DNA from: Deltaproteobacteria bacterium
GTDB taxonomy: Bacteria > Desulfobacterota > Desulfuromonadia > Geobacterales > Pseudopelobacteraceae
Reading direction: 5' to 3'
Assembly: GCA_021780495.1 (NCBI GenBank)
Contig: JAJXYO010000048.1
Coordinates: 29,909-93,908 of the forward strand
DNA: 64,000 bases
Shown here piece after piece: positions 43,960 through 52,634 of this stretch. The translations under genes were made by a program, and so were the position numbers. The notes under the pieces were generated by a model. That model searched no databases and had not been told where the DNA came from. It saw nothing but the letters and a program-made list of their open reading frames with translations. The first letter of the stretch is position 1; each line of letters begins with the position of its first letter.

Positions 43960-44067
43960 ATGGAAGTAGAAATTCAGTCAGAAGTAAGCTGCAGCGAAGA
44001 ACCCCGTATCCTTGAGGAAATCCAGGTTGAAGAGCTCGCAATCGACGGCATCTGCGGGGTGTACTAA
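43960..44067 (+). CDS. mftA: mycofactocin precursor peptide MftA
   Basis: A 35-residue peptide ending IDGICGVY, the hallmark C-terminus of mycofactocin precursors (usually IDGMCGVY). In the known pathway MftC decarboxylates and crosslinks the final Val-Tyr pair, which is then released and processed into a redox cofactor. The body is acidic, as usual for MftA. AAGGAG lies six bases before the ATG. mftB begins one base after its stop, and mftC overlaps mftB. The gene is too short for most automatic calling. Confidence 0.95.
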   Translation: MEVEIQSEVSCSEEPRILEEIQVEELAIDGICGVY

Positions 44068-44068
44068 G

Positions 44069-44317
44069 ATGGCTGCGGCAGGCATAAAGCTGCATCCGTC
44101 CTGCCGCGCGCGGCAAGAGGGGTTCGGTCTCCTGTTTTACGACTGCAAGGGACCGCGCCTCCTCTTCGCTGCAACTGGCACCCTGCTGCCCGCCGACTAC
44201 TTTGCGACCGTCCGCGCCAGGGATGAATTCCCAGCTGGGACATCGGATTCCGAGAAGAAGGCCCTACAAAAATTCGTAACACAACTCCTGGAAAAAGGAT
44301 TTCTCCATGAGCAATAA
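44069..44317 (+). CDS. mftB: mycofactocin peptide chaperone MftB
   Basis: An 82-residue PqqD-like peptide-binding protein that presents MftA to the radical SAM enzyme MftC. FGLLFYDCKGPRLLFAATG fits the beta-strand part and LQKFVTQLLEKGFLHE the C-terminal helix of this fold. It begins one base after mftA and overlaps mftC by 11 bases, so production of the three is tightly linked. Confidence 0.88.
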   Translation: MAAAGIKLHPSCRARQEGFGLLFYDCKGPRLLFAATGTLLPADYFATVRARDEFPAGTSDSEKKALQKFVTQLLEKGFLHEQ

Positions 44318-45347
44318 ATACGTCGAAATGGGGATGCGCTCCCCGGTAAACCTGACCTGGGAGGTCACGCTGGCCTGTAACCTCCGTTGCACCCATTGTC
44401 TCTCCTCATCCGGGGAAAAGGCCTGCAACGAGCTCTCCACCGCCGAGGCCCTGGACCTGGTGGAGCAACTGCACACCGCCGGCGTCTTTCAGGTCAATTT
44501 CGGCGGAGGCGAGCCGTTTATCCGGCCGGATTTCGAAGAGATCCTGGCGGCCTGCCATGCGCACGGCATCATGACCTGCATCTCCACCAACGGCACCCTG
44601 CTCACCCCCGAACGGGTCGCGCGCCTGGCCACAAACCGCTTGGTAGCCATCCAGGTCAGCCTGGACGGAGCCTGCCGGGAAACCTGCGATGCCGTTCGCG
44701 GCGACGGGGTCTTCGACGCCGCCATCGAGGCCGTCAAGCTACTGGCTGCAACCAAGATCCCGGCCAGTATCAATACGGTCCTGACTACCCACAATGCCAG
44801 CGAGATACCGGCCATGCATGAACTGGCCCGCTCCCTGGGCGTGTCGCTCAGGGTCAGCCGTTTCCGTCCGTCCGGACGGGGCGCGGAAAACTGGGAATCA
44901 CTCCGGCCGACCCCGGCACAGCTGATCGCCTTTTCCGACTGGCTGGCCCAAAGCGGCGACGTACGCACCGGCGACAGCTTCTTCTCGTTGACATCTCAGG
45001 AACGCCAGGGGCTGGGTCTCAACCTGTGCGGCGCCGCCAAACTCACCTGCTGTGTCAGCCCTACCGGCCACATGTATCCCTGCGCCTTTCTGCAGAGCGA
45101 TCGCTTCGAAGCCGGCGATCTCCGCACCAGCAGTTTTCAGGAGATCTGGGACACGTCGGAAATCTACAAATCCTTCCGTAACCTGCGTATCCATTCCTGC
45201 GAAGAGTGCACACGCTTCGATCAGTGTCACGGCGGCTGCCCGGCCGTGGCCTGGCATCTGAAAAACGATATCAACGGCGGTGACCCGGAGTGCCTTGAGC
45301 GCTGCGTGACATCCATCGCCGACAACCGGCTGCCGGCTGCAGCATAA
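44307..45347 (+). CDS. mftC: mycofactocin radical SAM maturase MftC
   Basis: A 346-residue radical SAM/SPASM enzyme that modifies the C-terminal Val-Tyr of MftA. The SAM cluster motif CNLRCTHC is at about 21-28, followed by VNFGGGEPF near 59. The SPASM region has Cys in NLCGAAKLTCC, MYPCAFL and CEECTRFDQCHGGC for two auxiliary clusters. Length and position directly after mftA and mftB confirm the assignment. Confidence 0.94.
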   Translation: MSNKYVEMGMRSPVNLTWEVTLACNLRCTHCLSSSGEKACNELSTAEALDLVEQLHTAGVFQVNFGGGEPFIRPDFEEILAACHAHGIMTCISTNGTLLTPERVARLATNRLVAIQVSLDGACRETCDAVRGDGVFDAAIEAVKLLAATKIPASINTVLTTHNASEIPAMHELARSLGVSLRVSRFRPSGRGAENWESLRPTPAQLIAFSDWLAQSGDVRTGDSFFSLTSQERQGLGLNLCGAAKLTCCVSPTGHMYPCAFLQSDRFEAGDLRTSSFQEIWDTSEIYKSFRNLRIHSCEECTRFDQCHGGCPAVAWHLKNDINGGDPECLERCVTSIADNRLPAAA

Positions 45348-45353
45348 TGTTTT

Positions 45354-45443
45354 AAATCCCCCTTTTTGAAAGGGGGATTTAGGGGGATTTGCCTTTTGCA
45401 GTCAACCGCAAATCCCCCCCGCCCCCCTTTTCAAAGGGGGGAG
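45354..45443. repeat. CCCCCTTT/AAAGGGGG palindromic repeat, copy 1
   Basis: AAATCCCCCTTTTTGAAAGGGGGATTT forms an imperfect palindrome (45354-45380, given here in two joined arms), followed by a second, related copy in the opposite sense to 45443. A similar element in inverted orientation lies at 50058-50097. Together they bracket the OYE/ETF/FixC/FixX genes. Confidence 0.75.
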
Positions 45444-45466
45444 ATAAACTGACAGGAGCTACCACC

Positions 45467-47431
45467 ATGATGTTTCCGAATCTGTTCTCACCCCTCACGA
45501 TTGGTACGGTCGAGGTTAAAAACCGCATCTCTTTCCAGCCACACCTGACCAACCTGGCCGTAGGCAATCTCCCCAGCGAACGCCAGATGTACTACTGGGG
45601 TGAGCGGGCCAAGGGAGGGGCCGGACTGATCATCACCGAGGAACTGACGGTCCATCCGACCGACATGGCCTACGAGAAGCTGATCGATGTCTACCATGCG
45701 GAGGTGATTCCCGGCTTCAAGAAGATCACCGACTACGTACACCAGTACGACTCAAAGATCTTCGCCCAGCTGAATCACAACGGCCAGCAGGGTGACGGCA
45801 GCATCTCCCGGCTGCCGGTCTGGGCCCCCAGCCCGGTACCGGACGTCCTGTTTCGTGAGACCCCCAAGGCAATGGAGCCGGAAGACATCGAGGAGGTAGC
45901 CCGTTATTTTGCCAAGAGCGCCATCCATGTGCGTGAAGGGGGCTTCGACGGGGTAGAGATCCAGTTCGGCCACTCCAGCCTGGCGCGTCAATTCCTCTCA
46001 CCGCTCACCAACCACCGCAACGACGAATACGGCGGCTCGCTGGAAAACCGCATGCGGGCGCCGCTCAAGTTCATCTCCGCAGTGCGCAAGGCAGTCGGCA
46101 AGGACTTCACCCTCGGTATCCGCATGTGTGCCGACGAGATGATCCCGGGCGGACTCGACCTGGCCCAGGTCCAGGAAATTTGCGGCCTCTTCGAGGCATC
46201 CGGCCTGATCGATTTCATGGACCTCTCCATCGCCACCTTCTACAACCTTTATCTGGTGGAAGGTTCGATGCACACCCCGCTCGGCTACACCATCCCGCTG
46301 GCGGCCGGCGTGCGTGAAAAAATCAAGCTGCCGGTCTTCTGTACCGGCCGAATCAACGATCCGGTCATGGCGGAGAAGGTCCTGGCTGCCGGACAGGCCG
46401 ACATGATCGGTATGTGCCGTGCACTGATCTGTGACCCGTTCCTCCCCAAAAAAGCGCAGGAAGGACGATTGGATGACATCCGTTACTGCATCGCCTGCAA
46501 CCAGGGCTGCATCGGCCGCATCGGCATGAACAAGAGCCTCGGCTGTGTTCAGAACCCAGCCATCGGCCGGGAGAAGGAGTGGGGCGAAGGGACCCTGGAA
46601 AAGGCTGGCGTGAAAAAGAAGGTGACGATCGTCGGCGGTGGCCCGGCCGGTATGTGGGCTGCCAAGATGGCCGGACGGCGCGGCCACAGCGTCACCCTCA
46701 TCGACCGGAACGAGGGCCTGGGCGGGCAGGTAGTGACCGCCATGAAAGGGGTCGGCCGCGATGAGTTCGGGGTTATCATTCGCAACGAAAAACCACAGGT
46801 CGACAAGGCCGGCGTGACCGTAAAGCTCGGCGTGGATGCGTCTGTCGAACAGATCCTGGCCGAAAAGTCGGATGTGGTAATCGTGGCCACCGGCAGCGTA
46901 CCCAAGAAGCACCCGGTGGGTGGCGCCGATGGTCCGGCAATTTACAATGTGGTGCAGGTGTTGAACGGTGAGGCGCAACATCTGGGCGAGAAGGTCTGCC
47001 TGATCGACTACGACGGGCACCAGCGCGCCACGGCAACCGCCGAGTTCCTGGCCAACCAGGGGAAAAAGGTCGATATGATCACCTCCAGCCTCTTCATCTG
47101 CGCGGAACTGGGACCGACCCAGGATCTCTATTCGTCACGCCAGCGGCTGCTGCAAAAGGGGGTCACCTTTACCCCGGACATCGCCGTGATGGAAGTCGGC
47201 GGCGAAGCCGGGGCCAAGACCGTCAAGGGCTTCAACGTCTACTCCAACGTCTGGTTCGACTGGGGCCCCTATGACTCCATCGTCCTGGCCATGGGTCAGC
47301 AGGTGGACGACGACCTGTACATGAGCTTGAAGGGCAAGGTGCCTGAACTGTACCGGATCGGCGACTGCGTTGCCCCTCGCAAGGTCGATATGGCCATCTG
47401 GGAAGGCCATAAACTCGGGAGGGAGATCTGA
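45467..47431 (+). CDS. mycofactocin-system OYE/FadH-family flavin and iron-sulphur oxidoreductase
   Basis: A 654-residue enzyme of the 2,4-dienoyl-CoA reductase/trimethylamine dehydrogenase type. The N-terminal FMN barrel (about 1-330, starting NLFSPLTIG) is followed by a 4Fe-4S motif CIACNQGC...GCVQNP near 343-365 and a C-terminal FAD/NAD-binding half (IVGGGPAGMWAAKMA near 390). Proteins of this family recur in mycofactocin clusters. Position suggests it oxidises reduced mycofactocin, or a substrate using it, and hands electrons to the ETF encoded next (inference). The start at 45467 is set by AGGAG; the frame open to 45389 runs through the repeat element. It overlaps the ETF alpha gene. Confidence 0.87.
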   Translation: MMFPNLFSPLTIGTVEVKNRISFQPHLTNLAVGNLPSERQMYYWGERAKGGAGLIITEELTVHPTDMAYEKLIDVYHAEVIPGFKKITDYVHQYDSKIFAQLNHNGQQGDGSISRLPVWAPSPVPDVLFRETPKAMEPEDIEEVARYFAKSAIHVREGGFDGVEIQFGHSSLARQFLSPLTNHRNDEYGGSLENRMRAPLKFISAVRKAVGKDFTLGIRMCADEMIPGGLDLAQVQEICGLFEASGLIDFMDLSIATFYNLYLVEGSMHTPLGYTIPLAAGVREKIKLPVFCTGRINDPVMAEKVLAAGQADMIGMCRALICDPFLPKKAQEGRLDDIRYCIACNQGCIGRIGMNKSLGCVQNPAIGREKEWGEGTLEKAGVKKKVTIVGGGPAGMWAAKMAGRRGHSVTLIDRNEGLGGQVVTAMKGVGRDEFGVIIRNEKPQVDKAGVTVKLGVDASVEQILAEKSDVVIVATGSVPKKHPVGGADGPAIYNVVQVLNGEAQHLGEKVCLIDYDGHQRATATAEFLANQGKKVDMITSSLFICAELGPTQDLYSSRQRLLQKGVTFTPDIAVMEVGGEAGAKTVKGFNVYSNVWFDWGPYDSIVLAMGQQVDDDLYMSLKGKVPELYRIGDCVAPRKVDMAIWEGHKLGREI

Positions 47432-48435
47432 TGGGCATCAACGGCAAAATCCTCGTTTTTGTCGACCTTCCCGGTGGCGAACTCGATGAGACCGGACGAG
47501 GGCTGCTCTCTTACGCGGCACGCTTGGCCGGAACCCTCGACGTCCCCTGGGGAGTGGCCGTGGCCGTGGCCCCCGACAGCGCTCAGCTGGCCGGCTTCGG
47601 CGCTTACGGCACCCCGGCGATTACCTGCATGGAAACCGGCAAGGCGCTGCTCGACACACCGGCCCTGCTCGGAAAACACCTGGCGGCCATGGCAGTGGAC
47701 GAACTGGCCAGTGTTATCATTCTTCCGCACAATGACCTGGGCGCCTCCCTGGCTCCGGTTGTTGCGCATGCGCTGGATGCCGCCATCATGACCGAGCTGG
47801 CTACCGTCCGGCAGAGCGCTGACGGCGTACGCATCTCCCGCAATGCACTCGGGGTGCGCATCGCAGAAACGAGACTATGGGACCGCACACGCCCCCTGGT
47901 TGCGACGCTTCCGCTTCGTGCCATGAGCCAGGTGCTCTTGGCCACGGTCCGTCCCAGTTCGCCCGCTGTGGCTACCTGGCGGCCGGCTGCGCCCATCTCC
48001 GGCCCGACAACAGCGGTGACCGGGCGCATACCACCCGACCCGCAAACCGTCGATCTGACCGAGGCCGAGGTGATCTTCAGCGCCGGTAAAGGCTGCGACC
48101 CGGCCACCTTCGATCAGCTCAAGGAGTTGTGCAAACTTCTGAACGTCTCCTTTGGTGTCACCCGGCCGGTCTACGACCTGGGCTGGACCGGATTCGAACG
48201 GATGGTCGGCCAGACCGGCCGTACGGTGACACCCCGCCTGTATGTAGCCATGGGGATCTCCGGTTCCATGCATCACGTGGGTGGCATCAAGGATTCTCGC
48301 CGGATCGTGGCGATCAACAATGACTCCAAGGCGCCCATCTTTCCCAATTGCGATGAAGGATTCGTTTCCGACCTTAAGGAGCTGTTACCACGCCTCCTGG
48401 ACCAGGTCAAAGCCAGGGTCGGAGGTGCAGCATGA
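47431..48435 (+). CDS. etfA: electron transfer flavoprotein alpha subunit (EtfA/FixB)
   Basis: A 334-residue ETF alpha subunit. The C-terminal FAD domain is clear: RLYVAMGISGSMHHVGG and SRRIVAINNDSKAPIF are the EtfA signature. The N-terminal half is the usual nucleotide-binding-like fold. With EtfB (50121-51014) it would form a heterodimer carrying electrons between the OYE-type enzyme and the FixC-like quinone oxidoreductase. Unusually, alpha and beta genes are split by fixC and fixX. Start and stop overlap both neighbours. Confidence 0.9.
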   Translation: MGINGKILVFVDLPGGELDETGRGLLSYAARLAGTLDVPWGVAVAVAPDSAQLAGFGAYGTPAITCMETGKALLDTPALLGKHLAAMAVDELASVIILPHNDLGASLAPVVAHALDAAIMTELATVRQSADGVRISRNALGVRIAETRLWDRTRPLVATLPLRAMSQVLLATVRPSSPAVATWRPAAPISGPTTAVTGRIPPDPQTVDLTEAEVIFSAGKGCDPATFDQLKELCKLLNVSFGVTRPVYDLGWTGFERMVGQTGRTVTPRLYVAMGISGSMHHVGGIKDSRRIVAINNDSKAPIFPNCDEGFVSDLKELLPRLLDQVKARVGGAA

Positions 48436-49730
48436 GCAAGTCGTATCAAGCAATCGTTATCGGTGCCGGTCCGGCCGGATCATCGGCCGCCCTGACCATG
48501 GCCCAAGCCGGATTGGATGTGGCCCTGGTTGAACGCGGCTCCTATCCGGGCGAAAAGAACATGTTCGGCGGCATCCTGCACCGCATGACCTCCATCGAAG
48601 AGCTGCTGCCCGACTTTTTGACCGCAGCGCCGCTGGAGCGACACATCTCCAAGAAGGGCACCACCTTCATGACCGATGATGCCAGCTTTAACGTTCAGCA
48701 TGAAGCCTCTAACTTCGACCGGGCCCCTTACAACGGTTATACTGTTTTCCGTCCGCGCTTCGACCGCTGGCTGGCCGAGCAGGCCGTCAAGGCAGGCGCC
48801 ACCCTGGTCACCCGTTCGACCGTGGAGGACCTGGTCCTCAAGGATGGCAAAATTGCCGGAGTCACGATCCAGGGCCGGAGTGGTCAATTGAACGCCCCGC
48901 TGGTGATTGCCGCCGACGGAGTCCTGTCGTTTACCGCCCAGAAAGCCGGACTGCGCCGTCCCAAGTTCAATGCCGACCAGATGGCGGTGGGTGTCAAGGC
49001 GCTGATCGATATGCCCCGCGAGATGATCGACGACCGCTTCGGCCTGGTCAAGGATCAGGGTTTTGCCAACGAGTTCGTCGGCTGCACCGGCGGCGTACGT
49101 GGCGGAGGCTTCCTCTACACCAACTACGATTCGCTCTCCATCGGTCTGGTTTTTCACCTGGCCAGTCTTCGCACCAGCGGCAAGACCCCCTACGACCTGC
49201 TCAACGCCTTCATGGAGCAGCCGCAGGTAGCCAAGATGGTACGCGGCGGGCGACTGCTGGAATACTCGGCCCACGTCATCCCCGAAGGTGGTTATGACAT
49301 GATTCCGGAGCTGTTCGGCGACGGCATCCTGGTCGCAGGCGATGCCGCGGCGCTCTGCAACGCCACCGGCGTCAATCTGGAAGGCATCAACCTGGCCTCC
49401 CACTCCGGCATACTGGCCGGACAGACCGTGATTGAGGCGTATCAAAAACAGGACTTCTCCAAAAAGACGCTCAAACACTACAAAACCCGACTTGATCTGA
49501 GTTGGGTCATGAAAGACCTGAAGGGCTTCAGAAACGCGCCCAAGATGCTTCACATCAACCGGATCTACAATGAGTACCCGGAAATGGTCTGCAGCATGAT
49601 GGAACACCTCTACCGCATCGACGGCACCCCCAAGACGAGCATCACCAAACTCATCTTGCGTGAGGTTAAAGAGAAGGTTGGCCTGAAGAATGCCATCTCC
49701 GATGCACTGACCGCCTGGAGGGCATTGTGA
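48432..49730 (+). CDS. fixC: ETF:quinone oxidoreductase-like flavoprotein (FixC)
   Basis: A 432-residue FAD protein of the FixC/ETF-QO family, with VIGAGPAGSSAALTMAQAG at the N-terminus and GILVAGDAAALCNATG (about 298-313) near the FAD ribityl site. The family moves electrons from ETF to membrane quinone, or takes part in bifurcation. It lacks the C-terminal ferredoxin domain of mitochondrial ETF-QO, which is supplied by the next gene, as in fixCX. ATGA-type overlaps join it to etfA and fixX. Confidence 0.9.
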   Translation: MSKSYQAIVIGAGPAGSSAALTMAQAGLDVALVERGSYPGEKNMFGGILHRMTSIEELLPDFLTAAPLERHISKKGTTFMTDDASFNVQHEASNFDRAPYNGYTVFRPRFDRWLAEQAVKAGATLVTRSTVEDLVLKDGKIAGVTIQGRSGQLNAPLVIAADGVLSFTAQKAGLRRPKFNADQMAVGVKALIDMPREMIDDRFGLVKDQGFANEFVGCTGGVRGGGFLYTNYDSLSIGLVFHLASLRTSGKTPYDLLNAFMEQPQVAKMVRGGRLLEYSAHVIPEGGYDMIPELFGDGILVAGDAAALCNATGVNLEGINLASHSGILAGQTVIEAYQKQDFSKKTLKHYKTRLDLSWVMKDLKGFRNAPKMLHINRIYNEYPEMVCSMMEHLYRIDGTPKTSITKLILREVKEKVGLKNAISDALTAWRAL

Positions 49731-50005
49731 ACATAGACGAGATTTTCGACAACACCAGTTTCACCATCGACCGGGAACCGCACATTGTCCTCAACTACGA
49801 CGTCTGCAGCGATTGCGATAACCGCGGTTGTGTTAATTCCTGCCCGGCTCGTTGTTATACCTGGTCGGAAGAAGCCCAGAAGATGACTTTCGTACATGAC
49901 GGCTGCCTGGAATGCGGTACCTGCTACGTAGTCTGTCATCGCGACGCCTTTACCCGCTGGCGCTATCCCCGGGGAGGCTTCGGGGTCGCCTACAGAATGA
50001 CGTAA
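49727..50005 (+). CDS. fixX: FixX-like ferredoxin
   Basis: A 92-residue ferredoxin partner of FixC. It has C-x2-C-x4-C-x3-CPA and C-x2-C-x2-C-x3-C groups (CSDCDNRGCVNSC and CLECGTCYVVC), enough for one or two iron-sulphur clusters; FixX homologues normally hold one 4Fe-4S. The start codon is GTG, with GGAGG six bases upstream, overlapping the fixC stop by four bases. Confidence 0.88.
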   Translation: MNIDEIFDNTSFTIDREPHIVLNYDVCSDCDNRGCVNSCPARCYTWSEEAQKMTFVHDGCLECGTCYVVCHRDAFTRWRYPRGGFGVAYRMT

Positions 50006-50057
50006 ACGATTGTTCTCTCCTGTGCAAAGGGGGGCCGGGAGGGATTGCCCTGCGACG

Positions 50058-50097
50058 AAATCCCCCCTAAATCCCCCTTTTCCAAAGGGGGACTTTG
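50058..50097. repeat. CCCCCTTT/AAAGGGGG palindromic repeat, copy 2
   Basis: AAATCCCCCCTAAATCCCCC then TTTTCCAAAGGGGGACTTTG is the inverted counterpart of the element at 45354-45380, with a few changes. It lies between fixX and etfB. Confidence 0.75.
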
Positions 50098-50120
50098 AAT
50101 ACCAAAAGTGGAGACTATCC

Positions 50121-51014
50121 ATGCTCAACAATAAACTCGACATCCTCGTCCTCCTCAGGGAAACCAACGACCCCCGTCCGCCGGCCCGTGTCACGACACG
50201 CGGTGCAGGCATCAGCGAGCGGGGCTTGCGCCGTGTGCCGAACCCGTCTGACCTGGCGGCCCTGGAAGAGGCGCTGCATCTTAAGGACACACTAGGAGCA
50301 CGCGTAACCGTACTTGCAATCGGCCCAGAGCGACTGAACGACACCCTTTACCTGGCTTTCTCCATGGGAGCGGACCAGGGCATCCGTTTCTGGGAGCATG
50401 GCCTGGAAGACAGCGACGCCAGTGCAGACGCACGGGTTCTGGCGCGCATCACAAAGATACTCGTACCGGACCTGCTCTTCACCGGAAGCCGGATGATGGA
50501 TAGTGGTGATGATCCGGTTCCGGCCCTGGCTGCAGCAGCATCCGGCATGCCCTGCATCTCGGCGGTTGTCTCATTTACACCGAAGCAGGAATGGGTCGAG
50601 GCAGAGCGCAAGTCGGACCGGGGCGCCCGCCAGAACGTAAGCGCACCCCTTCCCTGTACGGTCCTCTTCGAAGAGGTGCGTACCCCTCGCTATCCGTCCA
50701 TCGAGGCGGTCACTCAGTCACTGAACGTACCAATCGAGACCTGGGATCTGGCTCATCTGGGACTCCCCTTCTGGGAGATCGGCGCCAGTGGAGCCTATCT
50801 TGCCGCAGCGGATTACAGTACCCCCCGCCCTGACCCGGTCCGGGTGGTGACACCCGATCCGAAACTGCCGGCCTTCGAAAGGATACTCTCGCTCCTTTCC
50901 GGCGGCATCAAGGCTCGCGAGGGGAAACTGCACACCTTTTCGACCAACGACACAGCCGCTGCCCTGGTTCGAATCTTCGGCGAGGAAGGGCTGCTGCCCG
51001 AAAGTACGCCATGA
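50121..51014 (+). CDS. etfB: electron transfer flavoprotein beta subunit (EtfB/FixA)
   Basis: A 297-residue ETF beta-like subunit. It starts with LDILVLLRETNDPRPP, typical of FixA/EtfB, and includes LGARVTVLAIGPE and FSMGADQGIRF. It is somewhat longer than standard EtfB (about 255-265), with extra residues at the C-terminus. The start at 50121 follows GGAGA; the frame open to 50010 crosses the repeat. Its stop overlaps mftF. Confidence 0.87.
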   Translation: MLNNKLDILVLLRETNDPRPPARVTTRGAGISERGLRRVPNPSDLAALEEALHLKDTLGARVTVLAIGPERLNDTLYLAFSMGADQGIRFWEHGLEDSDASADARVLARITKILVPDLLFTGSRMMDSGDDPVPALAAAASGMPCISAVVSFTPKQEWVEAERKSDRGARQNVSAPLPCTVLFEEVRTPRYPSIEAVTQSLNVPIETWDLAHLGLPFWEIGASGAYLAAADYSTPRPDPVRVVTPDPKLPAFERILSLLSGGIKAREGKLHTFSTNDTAAALVRIFGEEGLLPESTP

Positions 51015-52444
51015 ATTATCGCCTGGCGCAAAATGTGGAACTGGTGGAACGGGATGGGGGCATCTACCTCCTTTCAAAAACGCCACTCTGCGTACTGCGC
51101 CTCAACCGCTCGCTGGCGGATCTGGTCGGGCGGGGTGCGGGCGGTGCATCGATCAGCGCTTCGGCAGCCGAAGTCCCCGTCATGGAGCAGTTGGCATCCA
51201 AAGGGTTCGTGGAACGGCTGCGCAGCACACCGCAACAACCAACATCATTCCCGGACATCAGCATCGTCATCCCGGTCAAGGACCGCGCCGGAGAATTACA
51301 GCGCTGCCTGACCTCCCTCTCTCTCCTCAACTATCCCCAGGAAAAGCTCCAGGTCATCGTAGTGGACGACGGCAGCAGCGACGACTCCCCGCTGGTAGCT
51401 AGGCAGTTCGGAGCGCTCCTGGTGCCATCGGGTGGCACCGGAAGAGGGCCGGCCGCCGCACGCAACGTCGGCGCCGCCATGGCCACGGGCGAAATCCTGG
51501 CCTTCATCGATTCCGACTGCAGCGCCTCACCGGAGTGGCTCGGGGAACTGCTCCCGGCCTTTACCAATCCTGCCATGGCGGCGGTGGGGGGACAGGTGGA
51601 CGGCATGTGCAGCGCATCGGCCATTGACCGCTATGAATCCATCATGTCCAGCCTTTCGCTCGGTTCACGCGAGCGCTCCGGCAGTGGCGGCGATGACACC
51701 TTTTATCTGCCAAGCTGCAACCTGCTCGTCAGACGCTCGGTTTTCCGCAGCGCCGGCGGTTTCAAGGATGAAATGCACGTCGGCGAGGATGTGGATCTGA
51801 CCTGGCGGATGCGCGACCAGGGCTGGACCATCTGCTATCTGCCGGCCGGTAACGTGCTGCACGAGCACCGCAGTTCGATCCGTTCCTTCATGTCCCGGCG
51901 TTTCGATTACGGCACCTCCGAGGGGATGCTGCAGATCCTCCACCCCGGGCGTCGCAAACAGATGGTAATCCCGACCCTGCTGGCCATCATACTGACCCTC
52001 TGCATCCTCGCTCCCTTTACCGGCTGGTGGTCACTGCTGCTGGCGGGCGCCTTGCTGGCTGCTGATGCAACGGCTGTTCGAAAACGGATCGGCACACAGG
52101 GGCTGTCCATCGGTCTTGGCGCCATCCTGGCTGGACGGCTGCGGGCCCTCGGGAGCCTGGTCTATTACCTGTGTTACCACCTGATCCGCTATTATGCAGT
52201 GCCGCTGATCATTGCGGCCTTGATCGTTCCGAAGCTGTGGGCGTTTTTCATTTTTGTCCTGGCCTGCTCGGCCGGGGTTGATCATGCCGTCAAGAAGCCC
52301 CCTTTATCATTCCTGGCCTTCGCTGGCATCTATTTTCTGGAACAGATCGCCTATGGCAGCGGCGTGTTCTGGGGCTGTCTCAGCCGAAAATGCTTCGCGT
52401 CCTACCGGGTGCACATCCTCAGGCATGCGGAGTTGTCTGCCTAA
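51011..52444 (+). CDS. mftF: mycofactocin glycosyltransferase MftF
   Basis: A 477-residue family 2 glycosyltransferase. The N-terminal about 80 residues are PqqD-like (VELVERDGGIYLLSKTPL), as in MftF. The GT2 domain follows (ISIVIPVKDRAGELQRCL near 87, VVDDGSSDDS, and FIDSDCSA as the DxD-like site), and the C-terminal third has several hydrophobic segments. MftF adds glucose units to the cofactor in actinobacteria. It overlaps etfB by four bases, closing the operon. Confidence 0.9.
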   Translation: MNYRLAQNVELVERDGGIYLLSKTPLCVLRLNRSLADLVGRGAGGASISASAAEVPVMEQLASKGFVERLRSTPQQPTSFPDISIVIPVKDRAGELQRCLTSLSLLNYPQEKLQVIVVDDGSSDDSPLVARQFGALLVPSGGTGRGPAAARNVGAAMATGEILAFIDSDCSASPEWLGELLPAFTNPAMAAVGGQVDGMCSASAIDRYESIMSSLSLGSRERSGSGGDDTFYLPSCNLLVRRSVFRSAGGFKDEMHVGEDVDLTWRMRDQGWTICYLPAGNVLHEHRSSIRSFMSRRFDYGTSEGMLQILHPGRRKQMVIPTLLAIILTLCILAPFTGWWSLLLAGALLAADATAVRKRIGTQGLSIGLGAILAGRLRALGSLVYYLCYHLIRYYAVPLIIAALIVPKLWAFFIFVLACSAGVDHAVKKPPLSFLAFAGIYFLEQIAYGSGVFWGCLSRKCFASYRVHILRHAELSA

Positions 52445-52504
52445 TACGTTTATAAATCTTTTTCAGATGACCACAGCAGCAGATCGAAGAATCGCGTTCT
52501 GCCG

Positions 52505-52534
52505 TTTGCACGATCTGGTCATCCATAGTATAAT
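52505..52534 (+). promoter_or_regulatory. sigma-70-like promoter of the tungsten AOR operon
   Basis: TTTGCA (52505-52510) and TATAAT (52529-52534) are 18 bases apart. Transcription would start at about 52541, at the first base of the riboswitch-like RNA. Confidence 0.55.
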
Positions 52535-52541
52535 ATCATTC

Positions 52542-52634
52542 TACTCCGAGCCTGACCGCCTACAGGAACTATCCCATGGCGAAAGGCCATTGGGTTGTAC
52601 GGGAAACGGTACAGCCTTCCTTTGAAAAGGAGCA
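52542..52634 (+). promoter_or_regulatory. Moco/Tuco-family riboswitch candidate ahead of the AOR gene
   Basis: The RNA starts TACTCCGAGCCTGACCGCC, which resembles the 5' consensus of the molybdenum/tungsten cofactor RNA motif, and closes with AAAAGGAGC that can pair with CTCC. Between them are two hairpins with GAAA loops (CCCATGGC-GAAA-GGCCATTGGG and TGTACGG-GAAA-CGGTACA). The downstream gene is a tungsten-cofactor enzyme, which fits the tungsten (Tuco) subgroup of this motif. No terminator follows, so control may be on translation. Confidence 0.65.
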
